Shown here: positions 1-8,703 of the stretch, piece by piece | How the letters are laid out: the number at the start of each line of letters is the position of its first letter | Position numbering within the stretch: position 1 is the first letter of the stretch | From: Rhodanobacter panaciterrae | GTDB lineage: Bacteria > Pseudomonadota > Gammaproteobacteria > Xanthomonadales > Rhodanobacteraceae | Direction of reading: 5' to 3' | Length of the DNA stretch: 64,000 bases | Assembly (NCBI RefSeq): GCF_014651895.1 | Contig: NZ_BMXT01000001.1 | Location: 310,001-374,000, forward strand | Made by a program: the position numbers and the translations under genes | Notes under the pieces: generated by a model | Seen by the model: the letters and a program-made list of their open reading frames with translations, nothing else | Told to the model about the DNA's origin: nothing | Databases searched by the model: none

Positions 1-786
1 CGCATGGCGGGAACCTCGTTCCGCGTCGTCGGCGTGCTGGACAGCTGGCAGCCGAACCCGCACTTCTACGATCTGAATACGGGCTCCTACGCGTATGGCG
101 AGCAGGTGTTCCTGCCGTTGCAGACCATGCTGGAACTGCGGCTGGATCGCAACGGATCGACCGATTGCTGGGGCAATGGCGGTGGCGGCGTCGGCAGCAT
201 CCTGCCTTCGGATAGCTGCGTATGGCTGCAGTTCTGGGCGCAGTTGGACAGTCCCGCGAAAGCAGCCGCATACAAGGAATTTCTGGTGCACTACTCACAG
301 GACCAGAAGGCGCTGGGCCGATTCGAGCGCGCGCCCAACGTACGCCTGCGCAACGTGATGCAGTGGCTGGACTACCAGATGGTGGTACCCGACGACGTGC
401 GCCTGCAGAACGGGCTGGCGTTCGGCTTCCTGCTGGTGTGCCTGGTCAACACGGTGGGGTTGATGCTGGCCAAGTTCATGCGCCGCGCGGGCGAGCTCGG
501 TGTGCGCCGCGCGCTGGGTGCGTCGCGGCGCGCGCTGTTCGCGCAGTTGCTGATCGAATCCGGCGTGGTCGGTCTGGTCGGTGGTTTCGGTGGCTTGCTG
601 CTGGCGCTGTTCGGGCTGTGGCTGGTGCGGCAGCGGCCTTCGGCCTATGCCGCGCTGGCCCATCTGGACTTGAGCATGCTGTTCACCACCTTCGTGCTGG
701 CGGTGTGCGCCACCCTGCTGGCCGGCCTGCTGCCCGCCTGGCGCGCTTGCCAGATCGCGCCGACGCTGCAACTGAAGAGCAACTGA
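1..786 (+). CDS. FtsX/MacB-type ABC permease, class A, 5' end outside window
   Basis: C-terminal part of a class A member of the permease array; the frame is open to the left edge, so the start lies upstream. The visible 260 residues hold the end of the periplasmic MacB core domain and three membrane segments (about residues 138-158, 182-208 and 222-246 from the first visible Met), the FtsX layout. The motif VRRALGASR after the first segment is the cytoplasmic coupling region seen in MacB/FtsX permeases. The C-terminus LLPAWRACQIAPTLQLK is shared by the class A genes at 2052 and 4699 and, more loosely, 7370. The next gene starts 7 bp downstream, so they are co-transcribed. The substrate is unknown; peptide, antibiotic or lipoprotein export is the family norm. 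Confidence 0.9.
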   Translation, partial: RMAGTSFRVVGVLDSWQPNPHFYDLNTGSYAYGEQVFLPLQTMLELRLDRNGSTDCWGNGGGGVGSILPSDSCVWLQFWAQLDSPAKAAAYKEFLVHYSQDQKALGRFERAPNVRLRNVMQWLDYQMVVPDDVRLQNGLAFGFLLVCLVNTVGLMLAKFMRRAGELGVRRALGASRRALFAQLLIESGVVGLVGGFGGLLLALFGLWLVRQRPSAYAALAHLDLSMLFTTFVLAVCATLLAGLLPAWRACQIAPTLQLKSN

Positions 787-793
787 GGTGAGC

Positions 794-2026
794 ATGGACA
801 TTCTTCCGATCCTTTCCACGCTGCGCCGGCACAAGCTCACGTCATGGCTGCTGATCCTGGAAATCGCGCTGACCTGCGCCATCGTCTGCAATGCGGTGTT
901 CCTGATCGGCCAGCGTCTGCAGCGCATGGACATGCCCAGTGGCGTAGCCGAACACGAGCTGCTGCAGATTCAGGTCGCCGACGTGACGGCACCATCCAAT
1001 CCGTATGCCCGCCTCGCGGAGGATGTGGCGCTGCTCAGGCAAGTGCCGCGAGTGATCTCGGTGGCTTCCTCCAACCAGGTGCCGTTCGGCAGCTCGTCCT
1101 CGAACGGCAACATCCGGCTCGACCCGGCGCAGCCCGAGCGCACGCTCTTCGCCACCACCTACTTCGGCGAAAACCTGGTGCCGACACTGGGCACGCGGCT
1201 GGTCTCCGGGCGCGACCTGCAGCCCGATGACTTTGTCGACGTGGAGACGGCGCTGAAAGCGCTCGGCACTGGCGAAAGCAAGAGCCTGCCGCATGTGACC
1301 CTGATCACCCAGACCCTTGCCGAACGCCTGTGGCCGGGACAGAACCCACTGGGCCGCATCATCTACCTCACGCCCGTCGTGGGCCTGCGCGTGGTCGGTG
1401 TGCTCGACAGCCTGGCGCGGCCGAATGCCTACGACACGGCCAAGGCGCAATACACCATGGTGGTGCCGATACGCATGGGAGCGAACAAGGATCAGAGCTA
1501 TCTGATCCGCACCCGGCCAGAAGATCGTGCGAGCGTGCTGACCGCCGCACTCGCCGCATTGAAGAAGGCCGACCCGCAGCGAGTGGTGACCACCAAACGC
1601 AGCTTCGACGAAGTGCGCCGGAAGTTTTTCCAGGATGATCGTGCGATGGCGGGCATGCTGGTTGGCGTGATTGTGGCATTGCTGATCGTCACCGCGCTGG
1701 GCATCGTCGGCCTGGCCAGCTTCTGGGTGGCGCAGCGCCGCCGTACGATCGGTGTGCGCCGTGCACTCGGTGCTACGCGCGGCAACATCCTGCATTACTT
1801 CCAGACCGAGAACTTCCTGCTCGCCACGATCGGCATCGCGCTTGGCATGGTGCTGGCCTACGGCATCAACCTGTTCCTGATGCTGCACTACGAATTGCCA
1901 AGACTTCCAGCCGTCTATTTCCCGATCGGCGCGGTCGTGCTGTGGCTGATCGGGCAAGTGGCCGTGCTGGGTCCTGCACTGCGCGCAGCGGCGGTGCCGC
2001 CGGTAGTAGCCACGAGGAGCGTGTGA
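794..2026 (+). CDS. FtsX/MacB-type ABC permease, class B
   Basis: 410 aa. One N-terminal membrane segment (about 14-40, with the class B signature LEIALTCAIVCNAVF), a large periplasmic core, then three C-terminal segments after about residue 285. The coupling motif IGVRRALGATRGNILHYFQTENF and the tail PPVVATRSV recur in all class B genes here. ATG 794 is chosen over GTG 788 because GAGG lies 5 nt before it. It probably pairs with the preceding class A permease as a heterodimer (inference). No ATPase domain is present, so an external ATPase is needed. Confidence 0.92.
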   Translation: MDILPILSTLRRHKLTSWLLILEIALTCAIVCNAVFLIGQRLQRMDMPSGVAEHELLQIQVADVTAPSNPYARLAEDVALLRQVPRVISVASSNQVPFGSSSSNGNIRLDPAQPERTLFATTYFGENLVPTLGTRLVSGRDLQPDDFVDVETALKALGTGESKSLPHVTLITQTLAERLWPGQNPLGRIIYLTPVVGLRVVGVLDSLARPNAYDTAKAQYTMVVPIRMGANKDQSYLIRTRPEDRASVLTAALAALKKADPQRVVTTKRSFDEVRRKFFQDDRAMAGMLVGVIVALLIVTALGIVGLASFWVAQRRRTIGVRRALGATRGNILHYFQTENFLLATIGIALGMVLAYGINLFLMLHYELPRLPAVYFPIGAVVLWLIGQVAVLGPALRAAAVPPVVATRSV

Positions 2027-2051
2027 TGCAGCCGGCAAGGGACGCGTGAGC

Positions 2052-3353
2052 ATGTTCGCCTATTACCTCGACCTTGCCCTGCGCAGTCTGAAGCAGAACC
2101 GTGTGCTTACCGCCCTGATGGTGCTGGCGATGGGGCTCGGTATCGGCGCCAGCATGACGACGTTGACGGTGTTTCATCTGCTGTCCGGTGATCCATTGCC
2201 GGGCCGCAGCGGGCAGCTGTTCTACCCGCAGGTCGATCCGACGCCGACGGCGGCTCCGGCTTTGCCCGGAAACATGAACTACATCGATGCGGTGAACCTG
2301 TGGCAGGCCAGGCGCGCCGACCGGCAGGCGATCATGGTCGGCGGCAACGTCAAGACGAAGGCGGCGCAGGCCGGTTCGAGGCCGATGAGCCTGCACACAC
2401 TGGCGACCACGGCGGACTTCTTCCCGATGTTCGGCGTCCGCTTCACCCAGGGCAATGCGTGGACAGCGGCCGACGACTTGGCCAAGGCCAGGGTCGCGGT
2501 GATTTCGCGCAGCGCCAGCGACCGGCTCTTTCACGGCGAAGGCGGCCTTGGCCAGAGCATCCGGTTGGGACAGTGGAATTTCCGCGTGATCGGCGTGATC
2601 GACGATTGGCGACCCACGCCGCATTTCTACGAACTCGATCGCGAGAGCTATGGCGATGGCGACGAGGTGTTCATCCCGTTCCTGACTTCGCGTGATCTGG
2701 CCGAGCTCGGGATCACCGGCTACAGCCTCAACTGCTACGGCAACACCATGGATGATCTGCATCTCGAAAACCAGCCGTGCCTGTGGCTGAATTTTTGGGT
2801 CGAGCTGGACAGTCCCGCCAAGGCGCAGGCATACCGCCAGTTTCTCGACAACTATGCGCGCGAGCAGCAGGCGCTTGGACGCTATGTCCAGGCCGGATCG
2901 CCGCGCACTGCGTTGCCCAGCGTGATGCAGTGGCTCGACCAGAACGGTGTGGTACCCAGCGATGTCAGCCTGAAGAGCTGGATCGCACTCGGGTTCCTGC
3001 TGGTGTGCCTGATGAACACGACCGGTCTGCTGCTGGTCAAATTCCTGCGCCGCACCACCGAGATCAGCGTGCGCCGTGCCCTGGGCGCCTCGCGCCAACA
3101 GATCTTCCTGCAGTGCCTGGTGGAGGCAGTCATCGTGGGCATGGCTGGCGGCGTGCTGGGGCTCTTGCTGGCACTGGCCGGGTTATGGGGCATCCGTCAT
3201 ACGCCAGCGGATTACGCCGACCTCGCGCATCTCGATCTGCCGATGTTTGCGGCGACGTTTGCGATTTCGCTTGTCGTGAGTCTTGTCGCCGGACTGTTGC
3301 CGGCATGGCGCGCCTGCCACATCGCCCCAGCGCTTCAACTCAAGGTGATCTGA
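2052..3353 (+). CDS. FtsX/MacB-type ABC permease, class A
   Basis: 433 aa, full length. It starts FAYYLDLALRSLKQNRVLTA, the class A signature, with a membrane segment at about 18-40. The MacB-like periplasmic core spans about 45-300 and three C-terminal segments follow. The coupling motif reads ISVRRALGASRQQIF. ATG 2052 is preferred to GTG 2046 because the AAGGGA ribosome site is spaced better for it. It follows the previous gene by 25 bp and precedes its class B partner by 9 bp, so it forms the second A-B pair. Confidence 0.92.
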   Translation: MFAYYLDLALRSLKQNRVLTALMVLAMGLGIGASMTTLTVFHLLSGDPLPGRSGQLFYPQVDPTPTAAPALPGNMNYIDAVNLWQARRADRQAIMVGGNVKTKAAQAGSRPMSLHTLATTADFFPMFGVRFTQGNAWTAADDLAKARVAVISRSASDRLFHGEGGLGQSIRLGQWNFRVIGVIDDWRPTPHFYELDRESYGDGDEVFIPFLTSRDLAELGITGYSLNCYGNTMDDLHLENQPCLWLNFWVELDSPAKAQAYRQFLDNYAREQQALGRYVQAGSPRTALPSVMQWLDQNGVVPSDVSLKSWIALGFLLVCLMNTTGLLLVKFLRRTTEISVRRALGASRQQIFLQCLVEAVIVGMAGGVLGLLLALAGLWGIRHTPADYADLAHLDLPMFAATFAISLVVSLVAGLLPAWRACHIAPALQLKVI

Positions 3354-3362
3354 GGCCTACGC

Positions 3363-4571
3363 ATGCAGATACGACACGTCCTCGCCGCGTTGCCTCGCCA
3401 CAAGCTGGTCTGCCTGCTGGTGGTGTTCGAGATTGCGGTGGCCTTCGCGATCCTGTGCAACGCTGTGTTCATCATCAACCAGCGCGTGCAGCAGATGCGC
3501 ATCGACACCGGCATCACCGAAGATCGGCTGATCTTCGTTCGCACCGATGGTGTCGGCGCCGACGCCAACGCGCCGCTGATCACGCGGAACCTGCTCGCGC
3601 TGCGGGGTCTGGCAGGGGTGAAATCGGCGGTGGCGATGTTCGGTCTGCCGCTGGAAAACATGTCGATCAACTTCAAGCCGTGGCTGACCGCGGACATGAA
3701 AATCCGCGCGCCGAGCGTCGGCATGGTCGCGGGTACGCCCGGCTATCTGGATACGCTGGGTCTGACGGTCGTGCAGGGGCGTGGTTTCACCGACGCGGAT
3801 TACGACGGCGTGGATCAGACGTCCAAACCGCTGTCGCCGGTGGTGATCGTGCCGCGCGAACTCGCCGAACGATTGTGGCCGGGGCAGAACCCGATCGGGC
3901 AGAAGATCTGGCGTAGCCCTACCCGAAGCTACACCGTGATCGGTGTGGTACAGCGAATGGTGCGCGGCTACCTGCGCGAGGATTTCGTGCCCGGCTATAC
4001 GGCGTTGTTCGCGATAAAGCCGGTGGCAGCGTACTCGGGGTTGTATGTGATGCGGGTCGATCCGCAGGATCGCGAACGGTTGGTGCGCGAATCCGCCGAG
4101 CTGCTGATGCGCCTCGATCCCGACATGTTGATCAATGCCAAGGGTAGCTACGCCGACGCGCGCGCCGATTATTTTCGACAGGACGCCTCGCTGGCGTGGC
4201 TGCTGCTGGCGGTGTGCGTGGCGATGCTGCTGGTGACGGCGATGGGCATCGCCGGGCTGGCCAATTTCTGGGTGCAGCAGCGACGTCGTCAGATCGGTAT
4301 CAGGCGTGCGCTAGGCGCCACCCGTCGCGACATCCTGCATTACTTCCAGACCGAGAATTTCCTGATCGTCAGCGGCGGCATTGTGCTGGGCGTGTTGCTG
4401 ACGTTCGCGTTGAACCTGTTGCTGACGATGCACTACGAACTGCCACGGCTGCCGATCGTCTATCTGCCGGTCGGTGCACTCGCACTGTGGCTGATCGGGC
4501 AGGCGGCGGTGTTGGGGCCGGCACTGCGTGCGTCCGCGGTGCCACCGGTGGTGGCGACGCGCAGCGTGTGA
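3363..4571 (+). CDS. FtsX/MacB-type ABC permease, class B
   Basis: 402 aa. Class B signatures are present: N-terminal membrane segment with VFEIAVAFAILCNAVF, coupling motif IGIRRALGATRRDILHYFQTENF, tail PPVVATRSV. Second B gene of the array. It is followed not by the next gene directly but by a 127-bp spacer carrying the first double palindrome. Function is as for the other members: membrane subunit of an ABC exporter or mechanotransmission complex, substrate unknown. Confidence 0.92.
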   Translation: MQIRHVLAALPRHKLVCLLVVFEIAVAFAILCNAVFIINQRVQQMRIDTGITEDRLIFVRTDGVGADANAPLITRNLLALRGLAGVKSAVAMFGLPLENMSINFKPWLTADMKIRAPSVGMVAGTPGYLDTLGLTVVQGRGFTDADYDGVDQTSKPLSPVVIVPRELAERLWPGQNPIGQKIWRSPTRSYTVIGVVQRMVRGYLREDFVPGYTALFAIKPVAAYSGLYVMRVDPQDRERLVRESAELLMRLDPDMLINAKGSYADARADYFRQDASLAWLLLAVCVAMLLVTAMGIAGLANFWVQQRRRQIGIRRALGATRRDILHYFQTENFLIVSGGIVLGVLLTFALNLLLTMHYELPRLPIVYLPVGALALWLIGQAAVLGPALRASAVPPVVATRSV

Positions 4572-4580
4572 GCTTTTACT

Positions 4581-4676
4581 CCCTCCCCTGCTTTGCAGGG
4601 GAGGGCTGGGGAGGGGTGCTTTTGGTTCGCCGGAGAGCACCCCCTCCCAACCTCCCCCTGCGATCGCAGGGGGAGG
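4581..4676. repeat. REP/BIME-type double palindrome, copy 1
   Basis: Two palindromes face each other. The left has 11-bp perfect arms (CCCTCCCCTGC, loop TTT, 4581-4605). The right is a perfect 26-bp palindrome centred on TCGCAGG at 4651-4676. Inner GGTGCT/AGCACC segments could also pair. It lies between the second B and third A permease genes. The same architecture recurs at 7251, 2,670 bp away. REP-type elements of this CCCTCCCC…GGGGAGGG kind are common intergenic repeats in Proteobacteria. Confidence 0.85.
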
Positions 4677-4698
4677 AGACAACCATGGAGCACGTGGA

Positions 4699-6003
4699 AT
4701 GTTTGCCTACTACATCGAACTGGCGTTGCGCAGCCTGAAGCGCAACCGGGTGCTCACAGCGTTGATGGTGATGGCGCTGGCGCTCGGCATCGGCGCGACG
4801 ATCACCACGCTGACCGTGCTGCGGCTGCTGTCCGGCGATCCGCTGCCGCAGAAAAGCACGCAGCTGTTCTACCCGCAGATCGATCCGAATGCGAAGGAGG
4901 GCTACATCGAGGGGCAGACCAAGCCCGACTCGATCATGACCTATGTCGACGCGATGAATCTGCTGCAGGCCCATCGCGGCACGCACCAGGCGGCAATGGC
5001 GTTGACCCAGGCCAAGGTGATCCCGAAACAGGCCAACGCGCGCCCGTTCTTCAGCGATGCGGTGATGACCACGGCGGATTTTTTCGCGATGTTCGATGCG
5101 CCGTTCCAGTACGGTGGCGGCTGGACCGCGGCGGATGACGACGGCCGCGCGCAGCTGGTGGTGATCGCCGGCTTTCTCAACGACAAGCTGTTCGCCGGCG
5201 CCAACAGTGTGGGCCGGGTGATCCGCGTCAACGATCACGACATGCGCATCGTCGGCGTGCTGAAACCGTGGGCGCCGCAGCCGCGCTTTTACGCACAGGA
5301 TCTCGGTGGGCGCAGCTACGGCGACGGCGAAGCGGTGTTCCTGCCGCTGCAGACGGCGCGTGCGATGGAGATGGGGCCACAGGACATCGAGTGCTATGCC
5401 GCGGTTCCCGACGTCAAGCACATCGAGACGGCGCCGTGCGAGTGGCTGGGCGTCTGGGTCGAGCTCAACAGCGACGAGGCGGTGGCGGGCTACAAGACCT
5501 TCCTCGACGGCTATGTGAAGCAGCAGGTGGCGCTGGGTCGGTTCCAGCGCACCGAGACTTCGCTGCTGGATCTGATGGGCTGGCTGCGCCAGGAGCAGGT
5601 GGTACCTGACGACGTGCGGCTGCAGGCCGGCCTCGCGTTCGGCTTCCTGCTGATCTGCGTGGTCAATACGGTCGGCTTGTTGCTGGCCAAGTGTCTGCGC
5701 CGCTCGGGGGAGATCGGTGTGCGACGTGCGCTAGGTGCGACCCGGCGCGAGATCTTTACCCAGTTCATGGTCGAGGCCGGCATCGTCGGTCTGGCCGGCG
5801 GCGTGCTGGGTTTGCTGTTTGCCGAACTGGGGCTGCTCGGCATCCGCCATCAGCCGGCGCAGTACGCCAGCCTCGCGCATCTCGATCTCGAGATGTTCCT
5901 GTTCACCTTTGTCGTGGCCCTGGTTGCCAGCCTGATCGCCGGCATCTTGCCAGCCTGGCGCGCCTGCGTGCTGGCACCGGCCCCTCAACTCAAAGCTGCC
6001 TGA
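4699..6003 (+). CDS. FtsX/MacB-type ABC permease, class A
   Basis: 434 aa. It starts at FAYYIELALRSLKRNRVLTA. The open frame runs further upstream through the palindromic repeat, but homology with the sister genes and a GGAG site 8 nt before ATG 4699 fix this start. N-terminal segment at about 18-40, MacB-like periplasmic core, coupling motif IGVRRALGATRREIF, tail LPAWRACVLAPAPQLK. Third A gene; the stop is 7 bp before the next class B gene. Confidence 0.92.
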   Translation: MFAYYIELALRSLKRNRVLTALMVMALALGIGATITTLTVLRLLSGDPLPQKSTQLFYPQIDPNAKEGYIEGQTKPDSIMTYVDAMNLLQAHRGTHQAAMALTQAKVIPKQANARPFFSDAVMTTADFFAMFDAPFQYGGGWTAADDDGRAQLVVIAGFLNDKLFAGANSVGRVIRVNDHDMRIVGVLKPWAPQPRFYAQDLGGRSYGDGEAVFLPLQTARAMEMGPQDIECYAAVPDVKHIETAPCEWLGVWVELNSDEAVAGYKTFLDGYVKQQVALGRFQRTETSLLDLMGWLRQEQVVPDDVRLQAGLAFGFLLICVVNTVGLLLAKCLRRSGEIGVRRALGATRREIFTQFMVEAGIVGLAGGVLGLLFAELGLLGIRHQPAQYASLAHLDLEMFLFTFVVALVASLIAGILPAWRACVLAPAPQLKAA

Positions 6004-6010
6004 GGTCATC

Positions 6011-7240
6011 ATGGAAATCCGTCCGATTTTTGCCAGCCTGCGCAAGCACCGCATTCCGGCCCTGCTGATCGTGCTGGAGATCGCACTGGCCTGCGCGGTG
6101 CTGTGCAATGCCGTGTTCATGATCAGTCAGCGGGTGAACGACATCCGCTTGCCCAGCGCGATCGACGAGCAGGGTCTGGTCACGGTCACCCTGCGCGGCA
6201 CTGACGACAAACTGGTCGGCAGCGAGATTCCACGCAATCTGGCCGCGCTGCGTGGCATCGCCGGGGTGCAGCAGGTAGCCATCACCAGCAGCCTGCCGCT
6301 CAGTACCAACAATTGGGGCTGGAGCTTCGGCGTGAACGCCGATTCGGTCATCGCCAACCAGAAGAACATCAACGTGTCGTTGTATTTCATCGGCGAGAGC
6401 GGTGACAAGGCGCTCGGTCTGCACATGCTGCAGGGACGCTTCTTCAACGCGGACGAACTGGCCGACAGCAAGTTCGATACCGCGCCGCTGCCGGAGACGC
6501 ATGCGGTCGTGATGACTCACGCCGCGGCAGAAAATTTCTGGCCCGGGCAGTCGGCACTGGGCAAGACGATCTATTCCAAGCCGTATTACTACACGGTGGT
6601 CGGCGTGGTCGAAGATGTGCTGCGACCCAACATCTCTACGACGAACACGCGCAAGTCGTACGACGCCGTGTACTTCCCGATGAGCGCTGCCGGCAGCAAG
6701 GGTGCGTTGAGCTACTACATCCTGCGCGGTGCGCCGCAGGACCGCGACCGCATCATGCGCGAAGCCGAGCAGAAGCTGGCCGAGCTCAATCCCGGCGCGG
6801 TCGCCAAGGGTCAGATCTACGTGGACATCCGCGAGAAATATTTCGCGAACATGAGCAGCATGGCGTGGATGCTGGTGCTGGTATGCGTGGTGATGCTGGC
6901 GGTGACCGCGTTCGGCATCGTCGGCCTGACCAGTTTCTGGGTCGGTCAGCGGCGTCGGCAGATCGGCATCCGCCGCGCGGTGGGTGCCACGCGCCGCCAC
7001 ATCATGCAGTACTTCCAGACCGAGAACCTGTTGCTGACCACGGCCGGCGTAGTCGTCGGCATGGGGCTGGCTTTCGGCATCAACGTCTATCTGATGCAGC
7101 ACTACGAAATGTCGCGCATGCCCTGGTACTACCTGCCGGGCGGCGCGCTGGCGCTGTGGCTGCTGGGTCAGGCGTCGGTATTCGGGCCGGCGCAGAAAGC
7201 GGCCTCCGTGCCACCGGTGGTGGCGACGAGGTCGGTGTGA
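6011..7240 (+). CDS. FtsX/MacB-type ABC permease, class B
   Basis: 409 aa. GAGG lies 5 nt before the ATG and overlaps the stop of the previous gene. Class B signatures: LEIALACAVLCNAVF in the first membrane segment, IGIRRAVGATRRHIMQYFQTENL in the coupling region, tail PPVVATRSV. The periplasmic domain differs more from its sisters than the membrane parts do, as expected if the core domains carry specificity (inference). It is followed by the second palindrome pair. Confidence 0.92.
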   Translation: MEIRPIFASLRKHRIPALLIVLEIALACAVLCNAVFMISQRVNDIRLPSAIDEQGLVTVTLRGTDDKLVGSEIPRNLAALRGIAGVQQVAITSSLPLSTNNWGWSFGVNADSVIANQKNINVSLYFIGESGDKALGLHMLQGRFFNADELADSKFDTAPLPETHAVVMTHAAAENFWPGQSALGKTIYSKPYYYTVVGVVEDVLRPNISTTNTRKSYDAVYFPMSAAGSKGALSYYILRGAPQDRDRIMREAEQKLAELNPGAVAKGQIYVDIREKYFANMSSMAWMLVLVCVVMLAVTAFGIVGLTSFWVGQRRRQIGIRRAVGATRRHIMQYFQTENLLLTTAGVVVGMGLAFGINVYLMQHYEMSRMPWYYLPGGALALWLLGQASVFGPAQKAASVPPVVATRSV

Positions 7241-7250
7241 TGTTTTTGCT

Positions 7251-7348
7251 CCCTCCCCTGCGTTGCAGGGGAGGGCCGGGGTGGGGTGCTCTTGCCGTGA
7301 CGGAAGAGCTACCCCCTCCCGACCTCCCCCTGCGTTGCAGGGGGAGGG
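7251..7348. repeat. REP/BIME-type double palindrome, copy 2
   Basis: Same design as the element at 4581: left arms CCCTCCCCTGC with loop GTT (7251-7275), right arms CCTCCCCCTGC with loop GTT (7323-7347). After it, both copies share a short leader containing CCATGGAG just before the next class A start codon, so the duplicated block includes the ribosome-binding region of the following gene. Confidence 0.85.
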
Positions 7349-7369
7349 AACAGCCATGGAGTAGGACGA

Positions 7370-8692
7370 ATGTTCGGTTATTACCTTGATCTGGCTTTCC
7401 GCAGCCTCAAGCGCAACAAGGTGCTCACCGCGCTGATGGTGATCGCGATCGCCGTCGGTATCGGTGCAAGCATGACCACGCTGACGGTGATGCGGCTGTT
7501 GTCGGGCGATCCGATCCCGGCTCGTAGCGCCCACCTGTTCTATGCGCAGATCGATCCGGATCCGACCCCGGGAGATCGGAAGGAGCCGTATGACGTGATC
7601 GATTACCAGTCGGCGGTTGACCTGTGGAGCGCGCATCGCGCCGATCGCCAGACCCTGATCATCGAAAGCCCGGTGCGCATGCGCGCACCCGACGTCAACC
7701 TGCCGGCGATGATGCCGGCGATGGCGTCGATCACGGCGGATTTCTTTTCGATGTTCGACGTGCCGTTCCAGTACGGCAACGGCTGGACCGCGGAGGACGA
7801 CACCAAGCGCGCCCAGGTCGCGGTGATTTCGGCGGATCTCAACCAGAAACTGTTTGGCGGCGCCAACAGCGTTGGCCGCACCCTGCGCCTGCGCGATACC
7901 GATGTACGCATCATCGGCGTGCTCAAACCGTGGCGACCATCGCCGTTGTTCTACATGGTGGCCGGTGCCCACTACGCCAACGGCGACACCGCCGATCTCT
8001 ACAGCAAGACGGAGGACATATTCACGCCGTTCTTCACCGGGCTCGAACTCAACGACGGCAATTTCAGCCAGTACACCTGCTGGCATCTGCCCGACCATCC
8101 CGGCCACCTGCGGAATTCGCCCTGCGTGTGGGTGCGTCTCTGGGTGCAGCTGGGCGACAGCAGCAAGGTGGTCGCATACAAACAGTTCTTGGACGGCTAC
8201 GCGGCCCAGCAGAAAGTGCTCGGCCGTATCGTACGCCCGCAGAACACGCGCCTGCGCAGCCTGATGCAATGGCTCGACTATGAAGGCGTGGTGCCCAGCG
8301 ATGTACGCCTGCAGACCTGGCTGGCATTTGCGTTCCTGGCGATCTGCCTGTTCAACACCATCGGTCTGCTGCTGGCGAAATTCCTGCGGCGCGGCGGCGA
8401 AATCGGCGTGCGGCGGGCTTTGGGTGCGACGCGGGGCGCGGTGTTCGCGCAATGCCTGGTGGAAGCAGGCATGGTCGGGTTGATCGGCGGCATCGTCGGC
8501 TGGCTGCTGACCCTGGCGGGACTGTGGTTGGTGCGCCAGCAGTCGGTGCCGTACGCCGACCTCGCGCACCTGGATGCGTCGATGTTCCTGCTCACATTCG
8601 CGCTCGCCATCGCCGCCAGCTTGCTGGCCGGCGTGCTGCCGGCGCTGCGCGCCAGCCGGTTGCCGCTCGGCCTGCAGTTGAAGACCTTGTAA
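7370..8692 (+). CDS. FtsX/MacB-type ABC permease, class A
   Basis: 440 aa, the longest class A member. Starts FGYYLDLAFRSLKRNKVLTA with a GGAG site 10 nt upstream. One N-terminal and three C-terminal membrane segments flank a MacB-like periplasmic core with an extra stretch at about 200-225. Coupling motif IGVRRALGATRGAVF. The tail LPALRASRLPLGLQLK departs slightly from the WRAC form of its sisters. Fourth A gene, 11 bp before its class B partner. Confidence 0.92.
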   Translation: MFGYYLDLAFRSLKRNKVLTALMVIAIAVGIGASMTTLTVMRLLSGDPIPARSAHLFYAQIDPDPTPGDRKEPYDVIDYQSAVDLWSAHRADRQTLIIESPVRMRAPDVNLPAMMPAMASITADFFSMFDVPFQYGNGWTAEDDTKRAQVAVISADLNQKLFGGANSVGRTLRLRDTDVRIIGVLKPWRPSPLFYMVAGAHYANGDTADLYSKTEDIFTPFFTGLELNDGNFSQYTCWHLPDHPGHLRNSPCVWVRLWVQLGDSSKVVAYKQFLDGYAAQQKVLGRIVRPQNTRLRSLMQWLDYEGVVPSDVRLQTWLAFAFLAICLFNTIGLLLAKFLRRGGEIGVRRALGATRGAVFAQCLVEAGMVGLIGGIVGWLLTLAGLWLVRQQSVPYADLAHLDASMFLLTFALAIAASLLAGVLPALRASRLPLGLQLKTL

Positions 8693-8703
8693 GGAGCCTG
8701 TCG

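Noticed and set aside
842-3098. Long minus-strand open frames opposite the first permease genes
   Set aside because: Composition is His/Gln/Arg-rich without any fold signature, typical of antisense frames in high-GC DNA.
4528-4698. N-terminal extension of the third class A permease through the palindrome
   Set aside because: The extra 57 residues are encoded by repeat DNA, have no counterpart in sister genes, and a ribosome site fits ATG 4699.
5990-8569. An open frame of about 860 codons on the minus strand opposite the permease genes
   Set aside because: It is antisense to three well-supported permease genes, shows no recognisable domain, and is an effect of GC-rich codon bias in the third position.
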